From: Lampropedia hyalina DSM 16112
GTDB lineage: Bacteria; Pseudomonadota; Gammaproteobacteria; Burkholderiales; Burkholderiaceae_C
Direction of reading: 5' to 3'
DNA length: 64,000 bases
Assembly: GCF_900129055.1 (NCBI RefSeq)
Contig: NZ_FQUZ01000003.1
Span: 1-64,000 of the forward strand
Each line of letters begins with the position of its first letter. Within the stretch, counting starts at the first letter, position 1. A program made the position numbers and the translations under genes. The notes beneath the pieces are model-generated. The model was not told the DNA's origin. It worked only from the letters and a program-made list of their open reading frames with translations, and did no database searches. Shown piece after piece: positions 55,901-64,000 of this stretch.

Positions 55901-58480
55901 GATGGCGAGCTGGATGCCGAGTTCGGTGACGGTGGCAGGAAACTGGTGGATGCGGGCTGGGTCGAGCAAATTGGATACAGCGTGGTGGTACAGCCGGATG
56001 GCAAGATTGTGCTGGCGGGCAATAGTTGGAACTGGATCGACAGCACAGACTTCAGCATCATCCGCCTGAACCCGGATGGCAGCCTGGACAGCAGCTTCAA
56101 CCCGCCCGCGACTGCGGCGGCCAGCACCCTGGAAGGCAGCACAGCCAGCTTCACCGAAGACGGCGATGCCGTGTTGCTGGACGACGATGTGGCCATCTTC
56201 GATGCCGAACTGGCCGCGCAGGGCCACTACGCAGGCTCCAGCATCACCTTGCAGCGCGAGGGCATGCCCCACCCGGACGACACATTCGCAGCCAGTGGCG
56301 CACTCAGCCTGAACGGGGGCAAGGTCAGCGTGAATGGCACCGAGATCGGCAACTCCGGCCAGGAGGCAGGCCTGCTGACCTTGACCTTCAACGCCCATGC
56401 CACCCAGGAGCTGGTCAATCAGGCCCTGCAACTGCTGACCTACAGCAACGGCAGCGACTCGCCGCCCGCCTCGGTTACCATTGTCTGGACCTTCCACGAT
56501 GGCGATGCCAGCAACCCCCAGAGCACCAGCGGCACCACCACCGTGGGCATCACCAACGTCAATGACGAACCCACGGGTGCAGTGCTCATCAGCGGCCAGG
56601 CCCAGCAGGGCGAAACCCTCCAGGCCAGCAACAACCTGCAAGACCTCGACGGGCTGGACCCCAGCCAGATCATCTACCAGTGGCTGCGCGATGGCAAAGC
56701 CATCGACAAGGCCACGGGTGCGAGCTACACGCTCACGCAGGCCGATGTGAACAAGAGCATCAGCGTCCAGGCCAGCTATGTGGACGAACAGGGCACGGCG
56801 GAAAGCGTCACGTCCGAAGCCACGCAGGCCGTGGAAAACGTCAATGACCTGCCCACCGGCAAACCCGCCATCAGCGGCCAGGCCACCCAGTACCAGACCC
56901 TGAGCGTCAGCAGCGGCGACCTGCAAGACCTCGACGGACTCGACCCGAGCCAGCTCGTGTACCAATGGCTGCGCGATGGCAAAGCCATCGACAAGGCCAC
57001 GGGCGCGACCTACACGCTCACCCAGGCCGATGTGGGCAAGGCCATCAGCGTGCAGGCCAGCTACACGGACGGCTTTGGGGCCAAGGAAAGCGTCACCTCC
57101 AACCCCACCGCCAAGGTCGCCAACGTCAATGACCTGCCCGAAGGTGGTGTCACCATCGGCGGCCAGGCCAAGCAGGGCGAAACCCTCCAGGCCCACAACA
57201 ACCTGCAAGACCTTGACGGACTCGACCCGAGCAAAATCATCTACCAGTGGCTGCGCGACGGTCAGCCCATCGACAAGGCCACGGGCGCGAGCTACACGCT
57301 CACCCAGGCCGATGTGAACAAGACCATCCGGCTCAAGGCCAGTTATACCGATGGGCAGGGCACGGTGGAGAGCGTGTTCTCCCAGGCCACGGCCAGCGTG
57401 CTCAACGTCAATGATCTGCCTGAAGGCAACGTCACCATTACCGGCGACACCCGGCAGGGTGAAACCCTGACCGCCCGCAACGATCTGTCAGACCTCGATG
57501 GGATGCGTCTGGCACGCATCGGCTACCAGTGGCTGCGCGATGGCGAAATCATCGAAGGAGCCACGGGCAGCAGCTACACGCTCGCCCGCGCCGACGTGGG
57601 CAAGGCCATCAGTGTGCAGGCCAGCTACACGGACGATCTGGGCACCCGCGAGAGCAAGACTTCCGCAGCCACCGAAGCCGTCATTGCCACCCCTGGGCTG
57701 GAAACCAGCAATGCCGAATTCGTCGCCGACCTCTACCAGAACCTGCTGGTGCGCGAGCCTGATGCGGCAGGCCTGCAATACTGGCTGGAGCAGCTAGACG
57801 ATGGCCGCATCACGCGCGCGGAACTGGCCGATGCCTTCAGCGAAGCCCCCGAAGCCCAGCAGTATGCCAAACCGGTGATTGGCCTGTACCTGTCGATACT
57901 GGGCCGCGTGCCGGATGCCGATGGTTTCCAGCACTGGGCACAGGCCTTGCGTGACGGGGGCTCGGTCGAACAGCTCAGCCTGAGCTTCCTGGAGTCGCAA
58001 GAATACGAGGAACGCTTTGGCAGCATTGCAGATGATGGCCAGTTCGTGGACGTGCTGTACGAGAAGATCCTGGGCCGTGAGGGCGATGGGCCGGGCGTGG
58101 CGTTCTGGAGCGAACAGCTTGCCAGTGGTGCGGACCGCATCGAGGTGGTCAGCGCGTTCCTGGCCTCTGCGGAGTTTGACGCGCAGGCCACGCTGAACAC
58201 GCAACTGCTGCTGGGTTTCCTTGGCGAGAACGACCGCTTCCCCAGTGAAGAGGAGTTCCTGCAACTGCAAGACGGTGAGGGGGCGCAGCCGCAATCGGCA
58301 GCCGAGGAGCAGCAACTGGAGCGGCCACTGTCCGATTGGCTGTTCCAGGCCCTGTGGGCAGAGGGCGATGGGGAGCAGGAGCCGGGTGCGCAGGCGGGCG
58401 ACGACCATGGTGCCAGCTTTGACGGCGCAGTGGTGGAGTTGAGCGGCCTGGGGCAGGTGGAGGACTGGGCTGTGGCCTGA
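52901..58480 (+). CDS. 1859-residue mosaic repeat protein (RCC1-like, delta-60, cadherin-like, DUF4214)
   Basis: A large, acidic, cysteine-poor protein without a classical signal peptide. In order: about ten RCC1-like repeats of some 40 residues (about 121-523; FAALKDDGSVVAWG units), a cadherin-like domain (about 528-655), seven delta-60 repeats (about 674-1067; QPDGKIVVAG with LNADGTLDTEFG), another cadherin-like domain (about 1068-1224), four near-identical 90-residue repeats (about 1224-1600; QWLRDGKAIDKATGASYTLT), DUF4214 units (about 1606-1764) and a Glu/Gln-rich tail. MAFTLDYILDSVGSSRG at 52901 is the likely start. It is probably secreted by a type I-like route or surface-bound; function unknown. 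Confidence 0.88.
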   Translation: MAFTLDYILDSVGSSRGRLNTTDTTDDTRLTLVGLGRPGAEVFVFNGEAELGYAIVGADGFWVLHTGWLDNGSTYDFSARSEGATAEQSFQITIDAPWALAPETPSYQASASVGNVQNAGAFAAIKKDGSVVAWGHPDTGGSTEGVAGLDSDVVQIFTNHAAFAALKADGSVVAWGNPEAGGSMEGVQDLLQSGVKHVFSNSYAFAALKDDGSVVAWGHPAYGGSTEGVAGLGSGVVQVFSSDTAFAALKDDGSVVAWGDPEKGGSTGDVDGLLQGNVRQVFSNQFGFAALKEDGSVVVWADGNDASLAAGPDDNVVQVFSGAYIFSFLKADGSVQSVYPDLSFEDRWNWDGNAVQVFLGSTDPVYLKPDGSLVPDVQGLDGVVQVLFTVDSSFAALNADGSVTTGKNLNGDISITYLPDLTSGVKQVFSNGYAFAALKENGSVVAWGNPEYGGVISSEIQDLLDGGVVQVFNNQGAFAALKDDGSVVAWGGSWVGGEVSPEIQALLGNDVVSLADAFGDFRLSLNEAPTIDGVPAVSQYVNVGEASALADITVADADEDDVLTVTIKVLDPEGLGYAQGTLGGVPDADLQADGLQITGTASEINTALQSLSLQAQGAGQGWLEVSVHDGKATTTSHYAFTAVAPAGNTAPSFAPPGGSGTFKVDFGDGRHDQARSVVLQPDGKIVVAGSSGFFGITDSYDFALMRLNADGTLDTEFGTGGKHLIDFGENGKDDEGRSVVLQPDGKLVVAGHARVDGDTHFGVLRLNPDGTLDTDFGTNGAQWVGFSSSQKATGHSAVLQPDGKILVAGSVLNAWSDEVDFGVIRLHSDGTLDTSFGDSGRVEVFFDAGGWEDDIPYSMIVQSDGKILVVGVSDTHSGQDFSLVRLNPDGSRDEDFGEDGKLLVDVSGFHDAAYSVVVRPDGKIIVAGTSWEHGEGDHTFTLLRLNADGSRDTGFGDNGQHLLQVSGIGDSAYSVTLQPDGKILAAGSGWGGFALVRLTADGELDAEFGDGGRKLVDAGWVEQIGYSVVVQPDGKIVLAGNSWNWIDSTDFSIIRLNPDGSLDSSFNPPATAAASTLEGSTASFTEDGDAVLLDDDVAIFDAELAAQGHYAGSSITLQREGMPHPDDTFAASGALSLNGGKVSVNGTEIGNSGQEAGLLTLTFNAHATQELVNQALQLLTYSNGSDSPPASVTIVWTFHDGDASNPQSTSGTTTVGITNVNDEPTGAVLISGQAQQGETLQASNNLQDLDGLDPSQIIYQWLRDGKAIDKATGASYTLTQADVNKSISVQASYVDEQGTAESVTSEATQAVENVNDLPTGKPAISGQATQYQTLSVSSGDLQDLDGLDPSQLVYQWLRDGKAIDKATGATYTLTQADVGKAISVQASYTDGFGAKESVTSNPTAKVANVNDLPEGGVTIGGQAKQGETLQAHNNLQDLDGLDPSKIIYQWLRDGQPIDKATGASYTLTQADVNKTIRLKASYTDGQGTVESVFSQATASVLNVNDLPEGNVTITGDTRQGETLTARNDLSDLDGMRLARIGYQWLRDGEIIEGATGSSYTLARADVGKAISVQASYTDDLGTRESKTSAATEAVIATPGLETSNAEFVADLYQNLLVREPDAAGLQYWLEQLDDGRITRAELADAFSEAPEAQQYAKPVIGLYLSILGRVPDADGFQHWAQALRDGGSVEQLSLSFLESQEYEERFGSIADDGQFVDVLYEKILGREGDGPGVAFWSEQLASGADRIEVVSAFLASAEFDAQATLNTQLLLGFLGENDRFPSEEEFLQLQDGEGAQPQSAAEEQQLERPLSDWLFQALWAEGDGEQEPGAQAGDDHGASFDGAVVELSGLGQVEDWAVA

Positions 58481-58496
58481 GTTCCCGCACCTATCG

Positions 58497-58529
58497 GCTG
58501 CCATGCCGGGGTTGCCTCGGCATGGCAGC
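58497..58529 (+). terminator. strong hairpin after the large repeat protein
   Basis: GCTGCCATGCCG (58497-58508) and CGGCATGGCAGC (58518-58529) form a perfect 12-bp stem with a 9-base loop, 16 bp after the stop. No T-run follows. It lies between two convergent genes and may block transcripts from both. Confidence 0.65.
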
Positions 58530-58543
58530 GTATCCAGAGAAGG

Positions 58544-60661
58544 TCATGCCCGCTGCATGGCAAACCCCTTGCCGCTTTCGGCCAGTTGCAGCAGCAGCGG
58601 GGCGGGTTGCCAGAACGCGGCATCGTCGTGCGGGTTGCGGGCGAAGCGGCGCATGGCCTGCACGACCAGGGGCAGGCCGATGGTATCGGCATGGTGCAGC
58701 GGGCCGCCGCGCCAGTAGGGGAAACCGTAGCCGTAGATGAAGACCAGATCGATGTCGCTGGCGCGCTGGGCAATCCCTTCTTGCAGAATGTGGGCGGCTT
58801 CGTTCACCAGGGCGAACACCAGCCGCTGGACGATTTCGTCATCGGCAATGGTGCGCGGGGTGATGCTTTGCGCTGTGCGGCTCTGGGTCAGCAGGTGGTG
58901 CACGGCATCGCTGGGATGGGGCTGGCGTTTGCGGTCGTCGGGCCGGTAGTCGTACCAGCCTGCATGGGTTTTCTGGCCAAGGCGATGTTGCTGCACCAGC
59001 AGGGCCGTGGCAGGGCTGTGGCGCAGGTCGGCTCGGGTACTGAGGTGGCGTTGCAGGATGGCCCAGGCAATGTCGTTGCCGGCGAGGTCCATCATGCGAA
59101 ACGGCCCCATGGCAAAGCCGAAGGCTTCCATGGCGCGGTCCACCTGCTGCGGGGTCGCGCCTTCGTCCAGCAGCAGTCCGGCCTGGCGGCTGTACTCGAA
59201 GATCATGCGGTTGCCAATGAAGCCGTCACACACGCCAGCGACCACTGCGGTCTTGCGGATGGCCTTGGCCAGCGTCAGGGCGGTGGTCAGCACATCGGGG
59301 GCGGTGTGGGTGCCGCGCACCACTTCCAGCAGCTTCATGCGCGGTGCCGGACTGAAGAAGTGCAGGCCCAGCACATCCTGTGGGCGTTGGGTGGCGGTGG
59401 CAATGTCGTTCACATCCAGCGTGGAGGTGTTGGTGGCGAGGATGGCTCCGGGTCTGGCGTGTGCATCGAGTTGCGCGAAGACGGCTTTTTTGATGACTAT
59501 GTCTTCGAGCACGGCTTCGATGACCAGATCGGCGGTGCGAATGGCGGCCAGTTCGCTGTGGGTGTGCAGCCGTGCCAGCGTCTGCGCCTGTTGCTCGGGG
59601 CTGATGCGGCCTTTTTGTTCCTGTGTGTGGTAGTGCGCCCGGATGGTGGCCATGCCGCGCTCCAGTGCCGCAGCCTGGTGATCGAGCAGCATGACGTTCA
59701 GCCCCGCATCCAGAAAAACGATGGCAATGCCACTGCCCATGGTGCCCGCTCCGACAATGGCGACGGATTCGATGGGTCGCGTGGGTGTGTGGGGTGGGAT
59801 GTCGTGTACCTTGCCCGCCAGCCGCTCTGCCGCGAACAGGTGGCGCAGGGCATGGGATTCGGGGCTTTGCATCAGCCGCAGGAATATCGCCTGCTCCTGG
59901 GCCAGTCCGGTATCGAAGTCGGTGCTGCAAGCGGCGGCAATGGCATCCACCACGCACAGCGGTGCGGGCAGGTGGGGGCTGGTCTGGCGCACGGTATTGC
60001 GGGCGAACTCGAAATAGGCTTCGGCCTGGGGGTGTGCCGCGCGTCGGTCACGCAGGCGTGGCAGGGGGCGCAGCGCATGGATGGTGTGCGCCAGCTCTTC
60101 GGTGCGTGGCAGCAGCATGTCGGTCTGTGCCACGACGGCATCGAACAGCACCTGCCCTGGCAATGCGGCGAGGGCCTGGGCGGATACAGTCTGGCCGCTG
60201 ACGATCAGGTTCAGTGCGCTTTCCACGCCGATGGCACGCGGCAGGCGTTGCGTGCCGCCCGCACCGGGCAGCAGTCCCAGCTTGACTTCAGGCAGGGCCA
60301 CAGAGGCATTGCGCACGGCCACCCGGTAGTGGCAGGCGAGGGCCAGCTCCAGCCCACCCCCCAGCACATGGCCATGCAGCGCGGCCAGCACGGGCTTGCT
60401 CAATTCTTCGATGGTGGCCATCAGCGTGCGCAAATGGGGCTGCCGGTAGGCCTGCCCGGTCTCGAATTCAGCGATGTCGGCTCCTCCCGAAAACCCTTTG
60501 CCCGCGCCGGTGAGAATGACGGCCTGCACGGTGGCATCGGCTTGGGCCTGCTGCAATCCCTGCATGATGGCTTGCCGGGTCGCAAGGTTCAGCGCGTTGA
60601 TGGGCGGGTTGTCCAGCGTGATGACCGCCAGTGGGCCATGCCGTGTGTAGTGTGCGGTCAT
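58544..60661 (-). CDS. FadJ/FadB-like enoyl-CoA hydratase / 3-hydroxyacyl-CoA dehydrogenase
   Basis: A 705-residue bifunctional beta-oxidation enzyme. The N-terminal crotonase domain has GAGKGFSGGADIAEFETG, HGHVLGGGLELALACHYRV and ALPEVKLGLLPGAGGTQRLP. The dehydrogenase half has SVAIVGAGTMGSGIAIVFLD, ILATNTSTLDVNDIATAT and LGLHFFSPAPRMKLLEVVRG with the catalytic His-Glu. The ATG at 60661 is preceded by AAGGAGG. Related Burkholderiales proteins are annotated FadB-like and can act on fatty or aromatic side-chain CoA esters. Confidence 0.91.
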   Translation of the reverse strand: MTAHYTRHGPLAVITLDNPPINALNLATRQAIMQGLQQAQADATVQAVILTGAGKGFSGGADIAEFETGQAYRQPHLRTLMATIEELSKPVLAALHGHVLGGGLELALACHYRVAVRNASVALPEVKLGLLPGAGGTQRLPRAIGVESALNLIVSGQTVSAQALAALPGQVLFDAVVAQTDMLLPRTEELAHTIHALRPLPRLRDRRAAHPQAEAYFEFARNTVRQTSPHLPAPLCVVDAIAAACSTDFDTGLAQEQAIFLRLMQSPESHALRHLFAAERLAGKVHDIPPHTPTRPIESVAIVGAGTMGSGIAIVFLDAGLNVMLLDHQAAALERGMATIRAHYHTQEQKGRISPEQQAQTLARLHTHSELAAIRTADLVIEAVLEDIVIKKAVFAQLDAHARPGAILATNTSTLDVNDIATATQRPQDVLGLHFFSPAPRMKLLEVVRGTHTAPDVLTTALTLAKAIRKTAVVAGVCDGFIGNRMIFEYSRQAGLLLDEGATPQQVDRAMEAFGFAMGPFRMMDLAGNDIAWAILQRHLSTRADLRHSPATALLVQQHRLGQKTHAGWYDYRPDDRKRQPHPSDAVHHLLTQSRTAQSITPRTIADDEIVQRLVFALVNEAAHILQEGIAQRASDIDLVFIYGYGFPYWRGGPLHHADTIGLPLVVQAMRRFARNPHDDAAFWQPAPLLLQLAESGKGFAMQRA

Positions 60662-60770
60662 GTCACAGCCTCCTTGTGGATATTGCCTGTGATGGCAAGA
60701 CCATTCTTGCAGGATTGGTGAGACCGTGGGGATGGAAATGGCGGGGGGAAACCCTTGGGGCATGGAGAAA

Positions 60771-60798
60771 CGAAAACGCCGGTGTCATGGCACCGGCG
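60771..60798 (-). terminator. Rho-independent terminator of rppH
   Basis: Read on the minus strand, CGCCGGTG and CACCGGCG form a perfect 8-bp stem around six bases, followed by TTTTCG. It lies 27 bp after the rppH stop and upstream of the FadJ-like gene. Confidence 0.75.
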
Positions 60799-60825
60799 TG
60801 TGTGTGAGTCTCTGGGCGAGCCTGT

Positions 60826-61578
60826 TCAGCAGCGAGGCTTTCCCGGTGGTGCGGGGAACAGGCCGAGCGTGGCTTCGGGCATGTCCGTGCCGAAGCTGGC
60901 ATCGGGGGGCAACTGTGCGCGTGCGTGCAGCAGCATGGATGGATGGCGGCGGATGCTGCTGCGCACCATGTCCGGCAGGTCGGCTGCTGGCTGCGGGTCG
61001 GCAGGCACGGGAATGTGCACTGCACCGATTGCATGGGCTTCCTGCCGGTGATTGTCGCCCTGGACGGAGCGTGTGCCGCTGCGCAGATAACGGGCGCGCA
61101 TTTCGTTGCGTGGCAGAAAACGTGCCAGTTCCGTCAGTGCCATTTCATAGACACCGCGCTTGAACTCCACGACCACGTCCAGCGGCACCCAATAATCGTT
61201 CCACCGCCAAGCATCGAACTCGGGGTGGTCGGTGGCCCGCAGGTTCAAATCCCAGTCGTTGCCCATCAATTGCAGCAGAAACCAAATTTGCTTTTGGCCA
61301 CGGTAATGGCCGCGCGAGTCGCGGCGGATGAAGCGGTCTGGCACCTCATAGCGCAACCAGTCACGGGTGCGGGCAATGATGCGCACATGGTGGGGATACA
61401 GCCCCACTTCCTCATGCAGCTCCCGGTACATGGCCTGTTCGGGCTTCTCGCCCCGGTCAATGCCGCCTTGCGGAAACTGCCAACTGTGTGTACGGATCCG
61501 TTTGCCCCAAAATACCTGATTCTTCTGGTTGAGCAAGATGATGCCGACATTAGGTCTGAAACCTTCCCTGTCAAGCAT
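60826..61578 (-). CDS. rppH: RNA pyrophosphohydrolase
   Basis: A 250-residue Nudix hydrolase that removes pyrophosphate from the 5' end of mRNA, starting decay. The start [38 protein letters not shown] and the Nudix box ([18 protein letters not shown]) are clearly RppH. A tail of some 85 residues beyond the core is poorly conserved-looking, usual for Burkholderiales proteins. Divergent from proS with 101 bp between starts. Confidence 0.94.
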   Translation of the reverse strand: MLDREGFRPNVGIILLNQKNQVFWGKRIRTHSWQFPQGGIDRGEKPEQAMYRELHEEVGLYPHHVRIIARTRDWLRYEVPDRFIRRDSRGHYRGQKQIWFLLQLMGNDWDLNLRATDHPEFDAWRWNDYWVPLDVVVEFKRGVYEMALTELARFLPRNEMRARYLRSGTRSVQGDNHRQEAHAIGAVHIPVPADPQPAADLPDMVRSSIRRHPSMLLHARAQLPPDASFGTDMPEATLGLFPAPPGKPRC

Positions 61579-61679
61579 AATTGCACCTTCAATTGTGATT
61601 TCCTTGCATTATGCCCTGCCTGTCCTGTGTGGCAAATGGGCGCAACCCCCTAAAGCCCGAGAAAGCCCGAGTTTCCGCC

Positions 61680-63446
61680 ATGAAAGCCTCCCAGTTCTTC
61701 GTCTCCACCTACAAGGAAGCACCCGCCGATGCGGAAGTCATCAGCCACAAGCTGATGGTGCGTGCGGGGATGATCCGTCGCCTCAACGCCGGCATCTACA
61801 GCTACATGCCAATGGGCCTGCGCGTCATCCAGAAGGTGCAGGCCATTGTGCGCGAGGAGATGAACCAGGCCGGTGCCGTGGAGCTGACCATGCCCGTGGT
61901 ACAGCCGGGCGAGCTGTGGCAGGAGACTGGCCGCTTCGACAAGATGGGGCCGGAGCTGCTGCGGGTGCAGGATCGCCATGGGCGCGATTTCGTCATCCAG
62001 CCCACCAGCGAGGAAGTCGTCACCGACATTGCCCGCAGTGAGCTGCGCAGCTACAAGCAACTGCCCAAGAACCTCTACCAGATTCAGACCAAGTTCCGCG
62101 ACGAACGCCGTCCGCGCTTTGGCCTGATGCGCGGGCGCGAATTCATCATGAAGGATGCCTACAGCTTCGACAAGGACAAGGACAGCGCGCAGATCAGCTA
62201 CCAGACCATGCGCCAGGCCTACCGCAACATCTTCGACCGCTTTGGCCTGCGTTACCGCGCCGTGGCCGCCGACAGCGGTGCAATCGGTGGCGACCTGAGC
62301 GAGGAGTTCCAGGTGATCGCTTCCACCGGTGAGGATGCCATCGTGTATTGTCCCCAGAGCGAATACGCCGCCAACATCGAGAAGGCCGAGGCACTGGCTC
62401 CCGGCCAGCCACGTCCAGCCGCCAGCCAGCCATTGGTCAAGACCCCCACTCCCGGCCAAAGCACCTGCGCACAGGTGGCCGAGGGGCTGTCCATTGCACT
62501 GGCCACCACCGTCAAGTCGCTGGTGCTGGCCACCGATGTACAGGACGAGCAGGGCAACATCACCGGCAGCACCGTCTGGCTGCTGCTGGTGCGCGGCGAC
62601 CATGACATGAACGAGGTCAAGGTCGGCAAGATCGCCGGGCTGGACAAGGGCTACCGCTTTGCCAGCGAGGCAGAGATTCTGGAGCACTTCGGCGCGAAGC
62701 CCGGCTATCTGGGGCCGGTGGGCTTGCGCAAGCCCCTGAAAATCGTCGCTGACCGCGATGTGGCTGTCATGGCCGACTGGGTCTGCGGAGCCAACGAAGT
62801 GGACTTCCACTACACCGGCGTGAACTGGGGGCGCGACCTGCCCGAGCCTGATGTGGTGGCGGACATCCGCAACGTCGTGGCAGGCGATCTCTCGCCCGAT
62901 GGACAGGGCACACTGGAGATCGAGCGCGGCATTGAAGTCGGCCACGTCTTCTACCTGGGCACCAAATACAGCGCAGCCATGAACGCCACCTTCCTGGCGG
63001 AAAACGGCAGGCCCACGCTGTTTGAAATGGGTTGCTACGGCATCGGCATCACCCGCCTGCCTGCCGCCGCCATTGAGCAGAACCACGACGAGCGCGGCAT
63101 CATCTGGCCCGATGCCATCGCGCCGTTCACACTGGTGCTGTGCCCCATCGGCATGGATCGCAGCCCGGCAGTGCGCGAAGCCGCCGAGAAATTGCACGAT
63201 GCCCTGCTGGCCAAGGGCGTGGACGTGATTCTGGACGACCGGGGCGAACGGCCCGGAGCCATGTTTGCCGACTGGGAACTGATCGGCATTCCGCACCGGC
63301 TGGTGATTTCCGACCGTGGCCTCAAGGAAAACCAGCTCGAATACCAGCACCGCACCCAGACCGAAGCCGTGAAAGTGGCCGCCGATGACGTGCTGGCATT
63401 CCTGGCACAACAGGGCGTATTCCAGGAGCCGGGCGCGCAGGGCTGA
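61680..63446 (+). CDS. proS: prolyl-tRNA synthetase (bacterial type with editing domain)
   Basis: A 588-residue class II synthetase charging tRNA-Pro. Motif 2 is [20 protein letters not shown], motif 3 [40 protein letters not shown] lies at the N-terminus. An inserted YbaK-like editing domain runs from about 235 to 390, and an anticodon domain ends the protein. The ATG at 61680 ([10 protein letters not shown]) gives the standard start. Length matches. Confidence 0.96.
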   Translation: MKASQFFVSTYKEAPADAEVISHKLMVRAGMIRRLNAGIYSYMPMGLRVIQKVQAIVREEMNQAGAVELTMPVVQPGELWQETGRFDKMGPELLRVQDRHGRDFVIQPTSEEVVTDIARSELRSYKQLPKNLYQIQTKFRDERRPRFGLMRGREFIMKDAYSFDKDKDSAQISYQTMRQAYRNIFDRFGLRYRAVAADSGAIGGDLSEEFQVIASTGEDAIVYCPQSEYAANIEKAEALAPGQPRPAASQPLVKTPTPGQSTCAQVAEGLSIALATTVKSLVLATDVQDEQGNITGSTVWLLLVRGDHDMNEVKVGKIAGLDKGYRFASEAEILEHFGAKPGYLGPVGLRKPLKIVADRDVAVMADWVCGANEVDFHYTGVNWGRDLPEPDVVADIRNVVAGDLSPDGQGTLEIERGIEVGHVFYLGTKYSAAMNATFLAENGRPTLFEMGCYGIGITRLPAAAIEQNHDERGIIWPDAIAPFTLVLCPIGMDRSPAVREAAEKLHDALLAKGVDVILDDRGERPGAMFADWELIGIPHRLVISDRGLKENQLEYQHRTQTEAVKVAADDVLAFLAQQGVFQEPGAQG

Positions 63447-63478
63447 GTGACCGTGCGGCAGGCCCTTCCCTCCAACCC

Positions 63479-64000
63479 ATGACGACATCGCTGCCCGACT
63501 CCCGCCGCCGTACCGTGCTGACTGCGCTGCTGGCGGGTTCGTTGTGCGGCGGCCTGGGCGTGAGCGTGCGTGCGGCCCATGCCGGTGGGCAACTGGAAGA
63601 AGCACTGGTCGATTCGGTGCGGCTGGCCCTGAGTGCCGCCATCCGCCGTGCCGCACCACCGGAGCCGGTGTTTGCCGATGCCACTGCCGAGCTGCACTAT
63701 CTGCGCTGGATGGCAGAGATGAGTGCGCGGCTGGAACGCCGGATGCCGAATGTGCTGATGCGGCACGAGTTCCTGCAAACCGTCTGGTACGAAAGCAAAC
63801 GCGCCGGGCTGGAAACAGCCATGGTGCTGGGGCTGATCCAGGTGGAAAGCGGCTTTCGCAAACATGCCATTTCATCGGCAGGGGCGCGGGGTTACATGCA
63901 GATCATGCCGTTCTGGACGCGCGTGATCGGCGACGGCGACCCGGCCACACTGTTTCACATGCAGACCAATCTGCGCTTTGGCAACGTCATCCTGCGCCAC
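63479..64000 (+). CDS. lytic transglycosylase, N-terminal part (cut by window edge)
   Basis: The 174 residues seen begin with a basic, hydrophobic signal region (SRRRTVLTALLAGSLCGGLG) that looks twin-arginine-like. A helical stretch leads to an SLT domain: GLIQVESGFRKHAISSAGAR carries the catalytic Glu (in QVES), then GYMQIMPFWTRVIG. This enzyme would cleave murein glycan strands in the periplasm. It follows proS by 32 bp and may be co-transcribed. The C-terminus is outside the window. Confidence 0.88.
   Translation, partial: MTTSLPDSRRRTVLTALLAGSLCGGLGVSVRAAHAGGQLEEALVDSVRLALSAAIRRAAPPEPVFADATAELHYLRWMAEMSARLERRMPNVLMRHEFLQTVWYESKRAGLETAMVLGLIQVESGFRKHAISSAGARGYMQIMPFWTRVIGDGDPATLFHMQTNLRFGNVILRH

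Noticed and set aside
56571-57700. Regularly spaced repeats that could look like a CRISPR array or satellite
   Set aside because: Units are about 270 bp, in frame and coding for protein domains; there are no short direct repeats with unique spacers.
61579-61679. Riboswitch or T-box leader upstream of proS
   Set aside because: The gap to rppH is only about 100 bp and shows no T-box sequence or conserved stem set.
61650-63875. A 741-codon minus-strand frame opposite proS
   Set aside because: proS is unmistakable and the antisense frame has no motif or start signal.

Overview
The window is a GC-rich stretch of a betaproteobacterial chromosome. Gene content points to Burkholderiales, most likely Comamonadaceae: a meta-type protocatechuate 4,5-cleavage pathway of the pmd/lig kind, a 3-mercaptopropionate-dioxygenase-type cupin, and several sulfonate and ferulate gene sets. 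Species cannot be fixed from the sequence alone. The dominant theme is growth on lignin-derived aromatics, flanked by iron and sulfur acquisition genes and then ordinary housekeeping genes. No rRNA, tRNA or CRISPR array was seen.

Layout. 1-2 kb: the tail of an IS3-family transposase, two lipoproteins and a small XRE regulator, looking like an accessory scar. 2-9.2 kb (minus strand): an iron/redox locus made of a heme-type TonB receptor, an EF-hand lipoprotein, a DUF2271 protein carrying an ApbE flavinylation motif, a PepSY membrane protein, ApbE and a membrane-anchored diflavin reductase, with a Fur-like site upstream. 9.5-17.6 kb: the protocatechuate 4,5-cleavage operon (ligJ, ligK, an unassigned dehydrogenase, ligI, ligA, ligB, ligC), a terminator, then an aldo/keto reductase and a DapA-like protein. 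17.6-23.3 kb: an IclR regulator divergent from pobA, a LysR regulator divergent from 4-oxalomesaconate tautomerase, and an aromatic-acid transporter. 23.4-31.1 kb: a MarR regulator divergent from the hydroxycinnamate genes (hydratase/lyase, vanillin dehydrogenase, acyl-CoA dehydrogenase, feruloyl-CoA synthetase, amidohydrolase).

31.1-38.5 kb: an organosulfur block (TauD-like dioxygenase, LLM flavin monooxygenase, ABC permease, ATPase and binding protein) divergent from a flavoprotein/ferredoxin pair. 38.5-49.8 kb: aspA, a four-rhodanese protein, a thiol-dioxygenase cupin, rRNA pseudouridine synthase, rsmB, purN, an efflux transporter, an EEP nuclease/phosphatase-like membrane protein and a thiolase. 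50-58.5 kb: a 7TMR-DISM histidine kinase and its response regulator, followed by a 1859-residue mosaic repeat protein. 58.5-64 kb: a FadJ-type beta-oxidation enzyme, rppH, proS and the start of a lytic transglycosylase.

How the genes fit together: ferulate and p-coumarate are activated to CoA thioesters, cleaved to vanillin or 4-hydroxybenzaldehyde and oxidised; 4-hydroxybenzoate is hydroxylated by PobA to protocatechuate; LigAB opens the ring and LigC, LigI, the tautomerase, LigJ and LigK take it to pyruvate and oxaloacetate. Vanillate demethylase is not in the window. A 34-bp element present both upstream of ligJ and between the LysR gene and the tautomerase gene suggests that one LysR protein controls both transcripts.

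The intergenic DNA carries at least four families of short inverted-repeat elements (a 197-bp pair, a 154/158-bp pair, one of 169 bp and a palindromic 84-bp unit with a half copy). Several of them end exactly at the stop codon of a neighbouring gene.
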